Below are positions 46,367 through 55,279 of a stretch of 64,000 nucleotides of DNA, piece by piece; the first letter of the stretch is position 1, and each line of letters starts with the position of its first letter. Below the pieces are notes generated by a model. That model was not told the origin of the DNA and searched no databases. It saw only the letters and a list, made by a program, of their open reading frames with translations. This stretch comes from an uncultured Bacilli bacterium. GTDB taxonomy: Bacteria > Bacillota_I > Bacilli_A > RF39 > UBA660. Where the stretch lies: NCBI GenBank assembly GCA_947629935.1, contig CANRFQ010000002.1:39787-103786 (forward strand), given 5' to 3'. A program made the translations under genes and the position numbers.

Positions 46367-47089
46367 ATGATTAAATTCATAATTGTAGATGATAAAATCG
46401 AATTTCAAAATCAACTTAAAAAAATCATTAGAAAAACTATTTTTAATAACGATAAAAAAATTGCCATTAATTGTTATGAAAAATACAGCGCTGATTTACA
46501 ACAAGAAATCAATGATAAATCTCAAAGAAAAGTCTATTTACTCGATATTGATTTAGAAACCGAAATATCGGGAATTAACATTGCTTTAAAAATTAGAGAA
46601 AAAGATTGGGATAGTGAAATCATTTTTTTAACCTCGCATAGTAATTTTTTTGAAAAAGTTTATCGAAGTATTTGCAAGGTTTTTGATTTTATTGAAAAAT
46701 ATGACAATATGGAAGAACGTCTTATTAAAGATATCAAAAAAATTATAAATCAAAAATATGATGTTAAGATGTTTAAATATCAAAATCGACAAATAGATTT
46801 ACAAATATATTTAAAAGATATTTTATACATTTATCGTGATACGGTTGAACGAAAACTGGTAATAGTAACAACTAACAATCGTTTTATTATCAATAAAAAT
46901 ATTTCTGATATGTTAAAAGAATTGGATCATAGATTTATTCAAACTCACCGTTCCTGTATTGCTAACAAAGAGCATATCACATTATTTAAATGGAAAGATG
47001 GTTGCTTTACTTTAGATAATAAAAAAGATATTTTTTTACTTTCAAAAAAATATAAAGAACAAATTGAAAAAGAAGATATGATGATTTAA
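46367..47089 (+). CDS. LytTR-family response regulator (AgrA-like)
   Basis: 240 residues. An N-terminal receiver domain (IIVDDKIEFQ, YLLDIDLETEISGI with the phospho-acceptor Asp near 55, FDFIEKYD) is followed by a LytTR DNA-binding domain (MLKELDHRFIQTHRSCIANKEHI in part: FIQTHRSCIANKEHI). Members control quorum, bacteriocin or autolysis genes after phosphorylation by a membrane kinase. No histidine kinase, AgrB or peptide gene is seen next to it. The frame opens at 46307, but ATG 46367 follows AGAAGGTG. TATAAT at 46331 may be its promoter. It is convergent with the holin gene, overlapping by 4 bp. Confidence 0.85.
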   Translation: MIKFIIVDDKIEFQNQLKKIIRKTIFNNDKKIAINCYEKYSADLQQEINDKSQRKVYLLDIDLETEISGINIALKIREKDWDSEIIFLTSHSNFFEKVYRSICKVFDFIEKYDNMEERLIKDIKKIINQKYDVKMFKYQNRQIDLQIYLKDILYIYRDTVERKLVIVTTNNRFIINKNISDMLKELDHRFIQTHRSCIANKEHITLFKWKDGCFTLDNKKDIFLLSKKYKEQIEKEDMMI

Positions 47090-47469
47090 ATCTTATTATC
47101 TTCTTTTTCTTTAAATTGCCTTAAAAGGCTATATAATTTATTTGGTAGAGGTAAACCTAATATCTGCCAATTTTCTAAAATAGAGAGCCCTTCATTCGCT
47201 ACAAAAAAGTATATTACGACATTTCTGATTGTTCCCGTAGCACCCATGATTTTATCCACTATAACTGACAATGAGACAATAACTAGATACCCTATTTTTT
47301 TTAGTATTCCTTTTATGCCAATAATACTATCTAAATTTTTATTTTTGAAAGCCTTAATAAGACCCGTAATAACATCCAGAACAATTACCATTAACAGAGT
47401 TTTAAAAGGCATATCTAATTTACCAAAAAATTGGGATATTATAGATAGAAAAACATCAGTAATTTTCAT
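47086..47469 (-). CDS. Phage-type holin (toxin secretion/phage lysis holin family)
   Basis: 127 residues with three or four membrane segments. The central LLMVIVLDVITGLIKAF with a charged KNKNLDSIIGIKGILKKI loop, followed by VANEGLSILENW, is the TcdE/Cp-1 holin (holin_4) signature. Holins form membrane holes that release endolysins or toxins. No endolysin or phage structural genes are nearby, so this is an orphan holin beside a LytTR regulator. Confidence 0.8.
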   Translation of the reverse strand: MKITDVFLSIISQFFGKLDMPFKTLLMVIVLDVITGLIKAFKNKNLDSIIGIKGILKKIGYLVIVSLSVIVDKIMGATGTIRNVVIYFFVANEGLSILENWQILGLPLPNKLYSLLRQFKEKEDNKI

Positions 47470-47502
47470 TTGAATCCCCTACTATATCTTATTTCAAATA
47501 AA

Positions 47503-47533
47503 AAAATATTAGTGTGCTCAAAACTAATATTTT
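47503..47533 (-). terminator. Terminator of the cysteine-rich gene
   Basis: AAAATATTAGT pairs with ACTAATATTTT across a 9-base loop, with a T run on the minus strand. Confidence 0.65.
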
Positions 47534-47766
47534 CTTTTTCTAGTATAATTATTTTGATGATTATATTGTTCTACAATCATTTGATAATTAACCCACCCTA
47601 AACATTGGCATTCTTGATTATATACTTTATCATAGTGCTCAACATGACAACAGCCATTTTGACAATTTAAACAAGTTTTACCACGCATAAATTTTTTTAT
47701 AATCTCTCTTTCCGCAAGGGGAATATTATAATACTCTATTCTAATATTTAAATAATTGCTTTCCAT
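47524..47766 (-). CDS. Cysteine-rich small protein, 80 aa
   Basis: The middle carries KTCLNCQNGCCHVEHYDKV then QECQCLGW, that is six cysteines and two His in a CxxCxxxCC-type cluster suitable for a zinc or Fe-S site. The tail is Asn/Arg-rich. GGAGG precedes ATG 47766. Not recognised as a family; resembles small metal-binding proteins of phages and mobile elements. Confidence 0.6.
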   Translation of the reverse strand: MESNYLNIRIEYYNIPLAEREIIKKFMRGKTCLNCQNGCCHVEHYDKVYNQECQCLGWVNYQMIVEQYNHQNNYTRKRKY

Positions 47767-47832
47767 TAAAACCTCCTAAAATATTATTTTACAAAATTAC
47801 TACAAAAGCAATGTTTGATACTTTTGAAATTA

Positions 47833-50076
47833 TTAATTTTTCCTTAATTGTTTAACATTTTCATTATTTTTTAATAAATTTAAAATTTCAGTTTCTTTTT
47901 GTTTAATTTCCTCGATAGTTAAATTAAAATAATTGGCTAGCTCTTCATAATTATAATCTTCTTGATATTTTAAACGAATAAGCGTTAAATCTTCCGGTGA
48001 CAAAGCTAATAGTGCTTGTTTCATATTTTGACTAAAGGAATAACTTTCATTACTTTCATAATGATTATTCTCATCAGCTATAAAATCTATATTTAGTTTT
48101 TCTTTGCTTGTACCTCTATCGCTAAAGTATCTAGCATCATTTAGTGATATACTACTATTTTGTTTCTTATATTTTTTTAAATAAGTTCTAAAATAACCCT
48201 TTACTGTTAAATCCATAAATTTAATTATTTGACCATAAATATTTAAGTTAGAGTGACTTATTACTTTTAAAAGATAATATTTAATTTCACTTTCAAAATC
48301 TTCAAAATTACTACTGTTAACTTTAATTTCATAATTATTACATAAGGAAAATATTGTATTATAAATATATCCCTGTTGCCTTAGTAATATTTCTTTTCTC
48401 GAATCATATAATTCGCTTTTGTATATGCCGATTAAATCATATAATTCGAATTTTTGGATGTCCATATTAGAATTTTTTAAATTATCAATTAGATAAAAAA
48501 TATTTTTTATTCTTTTATCAGTAATTATTTTATAATTATCATTGATTTTTTTATCAGAAAAATACCATATCATATTAATTGCTTGATTATATGAAAAATT
48601 CATACCAATTAAATCATTAACTGTTTCCAAATCAATTTTTAAAAAATCACATATATCTTTTATATCATTAATGTTATTTATTTTTTTTCCTTTTAACTTA
48701 TTAAATATTTCATTTATTTTTTCTATTTGCAATCTATTTTCATATTTTTTTATGGCTAATTCTATAATTTGTTCCCTATCTAATGAGTCATCTTTAGACT
48801 CTATTGTTTTTATTCTTCTCCAAATTGCCAAATAAGGATATCCATTTATATCACAAAAATTTGTCAATGATTGATTATGAAAATAATATTTAGTTTTTAC
48901 GGGAGGATGCTCTAAGTAATAATTAACAATCTGTTTTATTGCTTCATCAATTGACATATCAGTATTGCCAGCGTATTCATATAAATATTTGGAAATTACG
49001 GTATTATAATTTAAACCAATATTATTACAATATGTTATAAGTGGTGTTTCGTTATAGTAGTATTTTATAGAAAATTTTTGATAAGATTCAACACATTCAT
49101 CAATGATTTCTTGTAATGGTTTTTCACTTCTTAATTGCTTTCTTAAAATAGAACAACGAATCGAACTTGCATTTAAATTATTTTGCTCTGCATAATCTTT
49201 CAAAGGAATGCCTTTATAATAATAAACTATTCCATATCTATTTATGGTATTTATACCTTCATCAATTAAATCATCAATACTTTTAACACTCCCTTTAGCT
49301 AATTTTCTTTTTACAAAAGATACTACACTATAATAGGATAAATCATTTTGAATACAATACTCTCTTAAGGTTATTCCTTTATATAAATATTTAGGTACAA
49401 ACGGTTGATACTTTTCCATAATTGCTTCTATAAATTCATCATCGTTTAACCCTTTAAAATTAGCAGTATTTCTATATCTACTTATATATGTAATTATATT
49501 TTTATAATTTAAATTATTTTCAACACAATATTGTTTTAGTGGCATGCCTAAATAGTAATATTTATAAATTCCTTTATGTTCCTTAGCTAAATATTGTTCA
49601 ATCAGTTCTTCATCGGATAATTCTGGATTTTTTTCTTTTTTTCTATTAATGTATGTTCTAATAGAATTGTAATTTATTTCCGGATGACTTTCACAATAAT
49701 CTTTTAAAGGTATACCTTTATAAAAAAATTTAAAATTTTTATTAGTAAATTCTTCCATAGCTAAAATCACTAATTCTTCATTAGAAAGATTTTTATTTTT
49801 CTTTTTTAAATTATTTATTCTGGATTGTATAGTTACCATATTAATACCATTATCTAAACAATATTGTCTTAAAGATATGCCTTTGTACATATATTTAATA
49901 GCACTACCATAAGACTCTATAACCATATCCACAATTTCTTGCTCGGCATAATTTTCATATTTTTTATTTTGTTTCTTTTTCCATATTTTTGCTCGAATAG
50001 TACTTATGTTAATATTATTATCTTTACAATATTTAGATAAAGGTATGTCTTTATAAAAATACTTACATTCATGCAT
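47833..50076 (-). CDS. Sigma-70-like protein with eight tandem HTH-like repeats, 747 aa
   Basis: Two parts. Residues about 5–450 are eight tandem units of 53–58 residues with consensus KYYYKGIPLKxYCxxNxLNY followed by a basic helix and an acidic helix; each looks like a small helix-turn-helix module. The remaining 300 residues end in a sigma region 3/4-like block: SISLNDARYFSD, LLALSPEDLTLIRLKY, then YNYEELANYFNLTIEEIKQKE, as in TIGR02937-type sigma factors. A region 2-like helix pair lies near 620–660. So the protein may be a sigma factor with a DNA- or partner-binding array at the N-terminus. ATG 50076 follows GGTGAT. Role unknown. Confidence 0.68.
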   Translation of the reverse strand: MHECKYFYKDIPLSKYCKDNNINISTIRAKIWKKKQNKKYENYAEQEIVDMVIESYGSAIKYMYKGISLRQYCLDNGINMVTIQSRINNLKKKNKNLSNEELVILAMEEFTNKNFKFFYKGIPLKDYCESHPEINYNSIRTYINRKKEKNPELSDEELIEQYLAKEHKGIYKYYYLGMPLKQYCVENNLNYKNIITYISRYRNTANFKGLNDDEFIEAIMEKYQPFVPKYLYKGITLREYCIQNDLSYYSVVSFVKRKLAKGSVKSIDDLIDEGINTINRYGIVYYYKGIPLKDYAEQNNLNASSIRCSILRKQLRSEKPLQEIIDECVESYQKFSIKYYYNETPLITYCNNIGLNYNTVISKYLYEYAGNTDMSIDEAIKQIVNYYLEHPPVKTKYYFHNQSLTNFCDINGYPYLAIWRRIKTIESKDDSLDREQIIELAIKKYENRLQIEKINEIFNKLKGKKINNINDIKDICDFLKIDLETVNDLIGMNFSYNQAINMIWYFSDKKINDNYKIITDKRIKNIFYLIDNLKNSNMDIQKFELYDLIGIYKSELYDSRKEILLRQQGYIYNTIFSLCNNYEIKVNSSNFEDFESEIKYYLLKVISHSNLNIYGQIIKFMDLTVKGYFRTYLKKYKKQNSSISLNDARYFSDRGTSKEKLNIDFIADENNHYESNESYSFSQNMKQALLALSPEDLTLIRLKYQEDYNYEELANYFNLTIEEIKQKETEILNLLKNNENVKQLRKN
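48727..50064 (-). repeat. Eight protein-level tandem repeats (53–58 residues each)
   Basis: Begins [KY]xYKGIPLxxYCxxN in every unit; DNA is diverged, so the repeats are old. The seventh and eighth units have lost the G-I-P core (NETPLITYC, HNQSLTNFC). Confidence 0.75.
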
Positions 50077-50215
50077 AACAATCACCAAATTAATTGTACT
50101 TTATTATATCATGTATCCATTTTTTTGCAAATAAATCCATGAAAATTTTGGCTATTTCCATCTCATAATCACACTTATATTTACTATTATTTTTTAAATA
50201 GTTAAATCTTACCAT

Positions 50216-50242
50216 AAAAAAAAATCAATCACCGATTGATTC
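50216..50242 (-). terminator. Terminator of the 461-residue gene
   Basis: AATCAATC–ACC–GATTGATT stem with nine A upstream on the + strand (T on the minus transcript). The gap 50089–50314 otherwise holds only AT-rich spacer. Confidence 0.7.
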
Positions 50243-50314
50243 TTATATAAAATGTTTAATTACAAATATAATCTCGACAGTATTAACAGTCGTTATTATT
50301 TTTAAATTTATAAA

Positions 50315-51679
50315 TCACATGCGCCTGCCACCAGTATTTTGTTCTTCGAGTGGAATACCATTTATCATTTCTTGAATCATAGTATCTGCTGGTTTACTAT
50401 GTGGATCAAAATTATTTTTTCTTGCTCTTATACTTTCATTATATTGCAATAATTGATTATATATACTTTTATTAAATTCAAAATATGGCGTATTAGCAAG
50501 ATACGCAATATATTCCATGGTATATGTTCCATCATCATTAAATTTTCTTTCTGGTCTAACACTAACATTGGGTTTATCAAATTCATCCCAAAATTCGTTT
50601 GATAATGATTGAGTATCTGGCTTTGATTGAACGATTGGTTGCTCTACAAGTGGCTTTTGTTTTTTGTTTACATTATCCATTATAAACTTATTTGCTTGCT
50701 CTAAATATGCTACGATTGTTTGTTTTACTTCAACAACTGATTTATAATCTTGTAAATTATCTATGATTTTTGAATTTATTTCATCATTTTTGGCTCTAAC
50801 TTTTGATATTTCTTGATTAACTTTTGGTATTTGCATATATGGTTGTATATTGGCCATTAATATCGTAATTTGATTATCGTATTGTTGTATTTGTTCTTTT
50901 AATTGCTCTATTTGTTGTTGTTCTTGAATAGCCACTTGTTCTTCTTGTTTTATTTGCTGAATTGCATTAACTATTTCTTGTTCTATTGAATTTAATTTTG
51001 CTAAATAGTTGTCTAATCTATCCATGGCTTCTTGGGTAATATTATTTTTTTGATGATAAAAATAAAGTCTTTCTCTTAATAATTCTTCTCTTCTTGCTTC
51101 AAATAAATTTGTATTTTCGGCTATTTTTCTTATATGGTTAAGTTTTTCATTTATTACTGGTAATTTGCTTTGTATTTCATTGTACCTAGCTTCTTGGATT
51201 TGTTGAGCCTTTTTTTGACTTTCCAATTCTCTTTGGAACACTTGTTCTTGCTGTTTTTTTACTGCTTGCCTATTATTATACTCTTTGATTATTTGCATAT
51301 CGTCTAGATATTTTTTATGATTTTTTATATCTTGGACTGCTTCTGATAATTCATGAGGCATTTCTAAGCCTGGGCCAAGACCGTTATTGATTTCTTCAAC
51401 AATTTTGTTAACTTGCTCTATACTATTTTTATAAGGTATAGAATAAAAACGATATACAGCGCTAGTTACTGTAAATAAATCCCCAGCATTTTTATAATAT
51501 TCATCTTGATAATCTTCAATTATATTTATAGGTTGATCATAGTTTTTGGGTTTAAAATTAGCTACTGCCTGTGCAATATCATTTACAGTATATCTAAAAT
51601 GCACCGGCTGTGGGGGATTTTGTAATAAATTATTTAAATATTCTTGAAAAACTTTTTCATCATCAAAAGCTTCTTCCAT
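50315..51679 (-). CDS. Hypothetical coiled-coil protein, 454 aa
   Basis: Gln/Glu-rich coiled coils dominate about 110–320 (KKQQEQVFQRELESQKKAQ in part, QQIEQLKEQIQQYDNQIT in part). The N-terminus has a small globular region with NPPQPVHFRYTVNDIAQAV and the C-terminus a conserved-looking WDEFDKP and TYTMEYIAYLANTPYFEFN block. No signal peptide. ATG 51679 follows AAAGGTTGGTG. Not recognised; may be a structural or scaffold protein of an element. Confidence 0.5.
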   Translation of the reverse strand: MEEAFDDEKVFQEYLNNLLQNPPQPVHFRYTVNDIAQAVANFKPKNYDQPINIIEDYQDEYYKNAGDLFTVTSAVYRFYSIPYKNSIEQVNKIVEEINNGLGPGLEMPHELSEAVQDIKNHKKYLDDMQIIKEYNNRQAVKKQQEQVFQRELESQKKAQQIQEARYNEIQSKLPVINEKLNHIRKIAENTNLFEARREELLRERLYFYHQKNNITQEAMDRLDNYLAKLNSIEQEIVNAIQQIKQEEQVAIQEQQQIEQLKEQIQQYDNQITILMANIQPYMQIPKVNQEISKVRAKNDEINSKIIDNLQDYKSVVEVKQTIVAYLEQANKFIMDNVNKKQKPLVEQPIVQSKPDTQSLSNEFWDEFDKPNVSVRPERKFNDDGTYTMEYIAYLANTPYFEFNKSIYNQLLQYNESIRARKNNFDPHSKPADTMIQEMINGIPLEEQNTGGRRM

Positions 51680-52153
51680 AAGCACCAACCTTTCTAGCAC
51701 TACTATCTTTTATATTTTTATTATTCTTTTTATTTAGATTAAAAAGCATTTCTATTTTACTATTACGCTTTTATTATTAGTATTTTTTACTCTGCCACAA
51801 TAAATATTCGCTTAACCTTTTGACCTCTTTACTTCTCACTACATTAATAGTATCATATTTTTCTGTATAAAACTAAAAAGATTTAGTTTAATGAAAATAT
51901 CTTTACATTATTCAACGATTATTTTATGATAGCGTCTCTACACAAGAACACATATTTTAAACTTATATCCTAACAAATATTAAGATAGAGATTTATTATT
52001 TATATTTTGAGTACATGTCTACTCTAATTAATGTTAAAAATATTGCGCAATTCTTTTTACTAAATTTATTTTTCAATATCCAACATCTTTTTAGACAAAA
52101 AAATAGTTAGTAATAAATCTATTTTCTAACTATAATATATATACTAAAAATAC
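51680..52153. other. Gene-free 474-bp stretch
   Basis: AT-rich spacer with no convincing ORF on either strand. It contains, on the minus strand, a terminator for the following gene (next entry). I see no promoter-like boxes of note, no repeat and no RNA gene. Confidence 0.5.
52097..52133 (-). terminator. Terminator of the 52154–53008 gene
   Basis: ATAGTTAG and CTAACTAT pair around a 15-base loop, followed on the minus strand by six T. Confidence 0.65.
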
Positions 52154-53008
52154 TTACCTTCTCATTTTTTTATCATATTCCTCTTTCATTTTACTAAACA
52201 TATCAATAAAAGATCTATAATCTTCTTCAGAGTTATTTCTATTTATACCAAGAATTTCATTAGAGCTTATATTAGTATTAAATTTTAGATATTGCTCAAA
52301 TGCTAGTTCTCCTTTACCTGATAGTATGTTCAGTTTGACTTGAACATATCTCTGATTTATCATTTGTTCAAATTGAACCATATAGTTATTTTCAGAAATA
52401 CCATTCTGAATTTCTTTAATTATGAATGGTTTATCAATATTTGCTATCCTACCATTTTCTTTTTGCCTATCTTTAACTGGTTGCATAGCTGGTACTTCTA
52501 ACATTTGATGAATAACTTCTCCAAAAAGTAAATTTTCTAACGTTTCTTTTATTTGATTATCAGTAGAATATAATATTGGATTATATGGATCATATTCTAA
52601 TTCCTCTGGTTCTTCTTGCCTTTCTTCTTTTTGTTCTTCTTGATTATCAGAACCACTAATTAATGTAAAAGCAAACATTTCCAATGCTGATAAGGTTTCA
52701 GGTGATTCTTTTAATTGTTGCATTTTATATTGCTTGAAGTTTATATCTTTGCTTAACAATTTTACAAATCCATCATATAAGTCTACTGCTTGATCAACAG
52801 AATATGCACCTTTAGTTTCAATAAATTTATTAAAAATTTCTTTTGATCCATATCTTAAAATTTCTTCTAAAACATATATCTGAAGCATAGGCAATTTATA
52901 TGTATCATTATCATATGCTTCTTGAATATTATTTTTGAATTCTTCATTCGCATTATATTCCATTATAAATTCGTAAATTTCATTTGATTGAGTTTCATTA
53001 AAATTCAT
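52154..53008 (-). CDS. Hypothetical protein, 284 aa
   Basis: Not recognised. The N-terminal half is helical, followed by an acidic Glu-rich spacer (NQEEQKEERQEEPEELEYD in part) and a C-terminal domain with FIIKEIQNGISENNYMVQ and LNILSGKGELAFEQYL. AAAGGGGG precedes ATG 53008. It lies between two terminators, so it is a monocistronic gene of the accessory region. Confidence 0.5.
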   Translation of the reverse strand: MNFNETQSNEIYEFIMEYNANEEFKNNIQEAYDNDTYKLPMLQIYVLEEILRYGSKEIFNKFIETKGAYSVDQAVDLYDGFVKLLSKDINFKQYKMQQLKESPETLSALEMFAFTLISGSDNQEEQKEERQEEPEELEYDPYNPILYSTDNQIKETLENLLFGEVIHQMLEVPAMQPVKDRQKENGRIANIDKPFIIKEIQNGISENNYMVQFEQMINQRYVQVKLNILSGKGELAFEQYLKFNTNISSNEILGINRNNSEEDYRSFIDMFSKMKEEYDKKMRR

Positions 53009-53114
53009 ATATATCCCCCTTTTTGTTTAGTTTTGTATTATACACCTTATTTTTCAAAAGTCAAGTTAATTCTAGATAAAAATAAAAGTAATAATGTTAC
53101 TAAATTGCTAAAAT

Positions 53115-53150
53115 AAAACTACTCGCAATTTAAATTTGAAAGTAGTTTTT
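53115..53150. terminator. Bidirectional terminator-like hairpin
   Basis: AAAACTACT pairs with AGTAGTTTT across a 17-base loop. Confidence 0.55.
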
Positions 53151-53179
53151 AGATTATACATAGAATATGTTTCCAAGTT

Positions 53180-53737
53180 TTAATAATGAGTTCTTAATTC
53201 ATAAATAATAATTTCTTCTTTTTTAATTCCAATTTCTTTATTAAAAAGCGCAAACTCAACAATTACAACTTTTAAATTATGAAATACTATATAACTATAA
53301 ATATAATTAAAATGAGGGATTTTGTTTAATAAAGCATTATTAAAAATATCTGTTTTAATATTAAATTCTGGTTTTGCTAAAGCATCCCTAACTGATGCTT
53401 GCGGATCTGTAGTTAATATTGCATAAACTTCATTATTACTTAAAAATTCTATTTCACCAACCAATAATTGATTATTTACATAATTTATAGAACTTACATT
53501 TATAGTAAATAAATTATAATTTTTTATTTCTTCGAAAACTTTATTAAAATCAACTTTTAATTTAAATATTCCACTAACCTTAGATTTATCTCTAATAGCA
53601 TAATATTTAGCAGGATATTGTTCTAAAAATTTTTTAACTTTAGTTTCCTCACCACTTTTAAACAGTTGCTCTGGAAATTTATTCAATCCTAAATCATTAA
53701 TTACTTTAATACTTTGCAATTTATTTTCAATTATCAT
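53180..53737 (-). CDS. Hypothetical protein, 185 aa
   Basis: Not recognised. Begins with a conserved-looking GLNKFPEQLF…KKFLEQYPAKYYAIRDKS block, then alternating strands; the second half has LLVGEIEFLSNNEVYAI. Predicted soluble. It could be a small enzyme or a partner of ATP-grasp-like proteins, but I cannot name the family. Confidence 0.5.
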   Translation of the reverse strand: MIIENKLQSIKVINDLGLNKFPEQLFKSGEETKVKKFLEQYPAKYYAIRDKSKVSGIFKLKVDFNKVFEEIKNYNLFTINVSSINYVNNQLLVGEIEFLSNNEVYAILTTDPQASVRDALAKPEFNIKTDIFNNALLNKIPHFNYIYSYIVFHNLKVVIVEFALFNKEIGIKKEEIIIYELRTHY

Positions 53738-53846
53738 AGATATTTTTCTCCTATATTTACTATAAATAATAGCGTGTTTTTATTATAAAACTTGCTACTC
53801 TCAGACAATTATCACCATTTCCAAATCATTTTAAATATAAAGCATT

Positions 53847-54740
53847 TTATTTTTTTAAAACTCTAATCTTACCTGGAACTTTATTAATCCAATGTTCAAT
53901 ATCAGCTTCCATTTCATCAGTTAAGTAATATACATTTGTATTATTATGATTTTTAGAGCCATGAAAATCACTTCCTGCACTTACTAATAATCCTTTTTGT
54001 TTTGCATAATCATAAAGATGTTTTACTTCTTCATCATTTTCCGGTTCATTAGAAATTTCTATACCATCAATATATGGTGAGCATAAATCTAATATTTCAT
54101 CTACGTGTATTCCTTGTGCATACTTATGAGGATGTGCTAAGAATAATTTGCCACCATTATCGTGTATTATTTTACTTAACACTTCTATTGTAGGCCAAAC
54201 GATGCTCATATCAACATATAATGGAAAATTACTATCCATAGTACTTAATCGGTAAAAATCTTTTATACTTGAAATATTGTACTTATCTAAAAAGTTTTTA
54301 TTTTCATCTGTTGTTTGTAACATTCTAAATACTGCAACATGCGCAAATTCTTTTTCTGGGTTATATGGAGTCGAATCATTTAATTTTAAATTTAATTCTT
54401 TACATATTTCAACTAGTTTGTTATATATTTTAGTTTGTCTTGAAGTTACTGTTCCATAGCACTCTTTTGCCCATGCCCTAACTTTCTCTAATTCAAATCC
54501 ATAACATAAAATATCATAAGTCACATCATCAATTATTGTATCAGCTTCCATACCATATACTAAAGTTACATTTTCAACAATCTTATTTAAATCTAGATCT
54601 AAATATACATCACAGTTATCATGATCTGTTATAGATAAATAAGATATACCATTAGCAAGGCATTCATTAACAAGTTCATTAACATCTAGATTTCCATCTA
54701 ATGAATATTTTGAATGTGTGTGTAAATTAACTTTACTCAT
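53847..54740 (-). CDS. PHP-domain phosphoesterase
   Basis: 297 residues. All PHP metal motifs are present: HTHSKYS (motif I), SITDHDN (II), VYGMEADTI, LFLAHPHKYA (III), and SAGSDFHGS (IV), that is the trinuclear metal site of the TrpH/PolX-PHP family. Members hydrolyse nucleoside 3',5'-bisphosphates or oligonucleotide ends. AAAAAGGTG precedes ATG 54740; the GTG at 54749 lies in the ribosome site. Confidence 0.88.
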   Translation of the reverse strand: MSKVNLHTHSKYSLDGNLDVNELVNECLANGISYLSITDHDNCDVYLDLDLNKIVENVTLVYGMEADTIIDDVTYDILCYGFELEKVRAWAKECYGTVTSRQTKIYNKLVEICKELNLKLNDSTPYNPEKEFAHVAVFRMLQTTDENKNFLDKYNISSIKDFYRLSTMDSNFPLYVDMSIVWPTIEVLSKIIHDNGGKLFLAHPHKYAQGIHVDEILDLCSPYIDGIEISNEPENDEEVKHLYDYAKQKGLLVSAGSDFHGSKNHNNTNVYYLTDEMEADIEHWINKVPGKIRVLKK

Positions 54741-54895
54741 TTTATTCACCTTTTTCCTTTTATTATTGTCATAAGAACAGTAAGCCTTTTTTGGATTATA
54801 TAAAGCGTCCTTACATTCTCATTATATATCAATTATTTTTGAAAAAAAAGTATTGAACTCTGTCAATCCTCTTAGTAAACTACATAAATATTTAC

Positions 54896-55051
54896 TTATA
54901 AAACTTGTAAGTTATTCAAATTATCTAATTCAATATATTCCTCATCAGTTACTTTTTCTAACTAAACATTTTCAGTTTCTTCACCTGGCACTTCTATTGC
55001 TTTATGACTAAACCAAGTTTTATTGATCAAATGACACAACGAAAGTGGCGA
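54896..55051 (-). pseudogene. Decayed coding remnant with internal TAG
   Basis: One frame reads SPLSLCHLINKTWFSHKAIE, an acidic segment, an in-frame TAG near 54959, then LEKVTDEEYIELDNLNNLQ and TAA. Codon choice is coding-like, so this is a relic of a gene destroyed by truncation and a stop. Family not recognised. The rest of the 54750–55279 gap holds only this relic and the hairpin at 55166. Confidence 0.4.
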
Positions 55052-55165
55052 TAGTATTCTTTCTTTTTATTTAAACTTGTTTTAAAGAAAAAAGCAACAA
55101 TATCACTTACGATTAGTTTAGGATATGTTGCTTAAATGGAATTTCAAAAATGGGATTATCCTTTG

Positions 55166-55200
55166 CACACTACTAAGTTGGTTACCAACTTAGTAGTGTG
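55166..55200. repeat. Perfect 16-bp-arm inverted repeat
   Basis: CACACTACTAAGTTGG and its exact complement flank a TTA loop. There is no U-run on either side, so this differs from the terminators in the window. It may be an operator, a transposon end remnant or a transcript-stabilising hairpin. Confidence 0.75.
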
Positions 55201-55279
55201 TTATTACTTAGTTGTTTCAAACTCGGTTTATTACCGAAACTTATTAGTTACGAAGTTTTTTTGGATTATTGTTACATGA

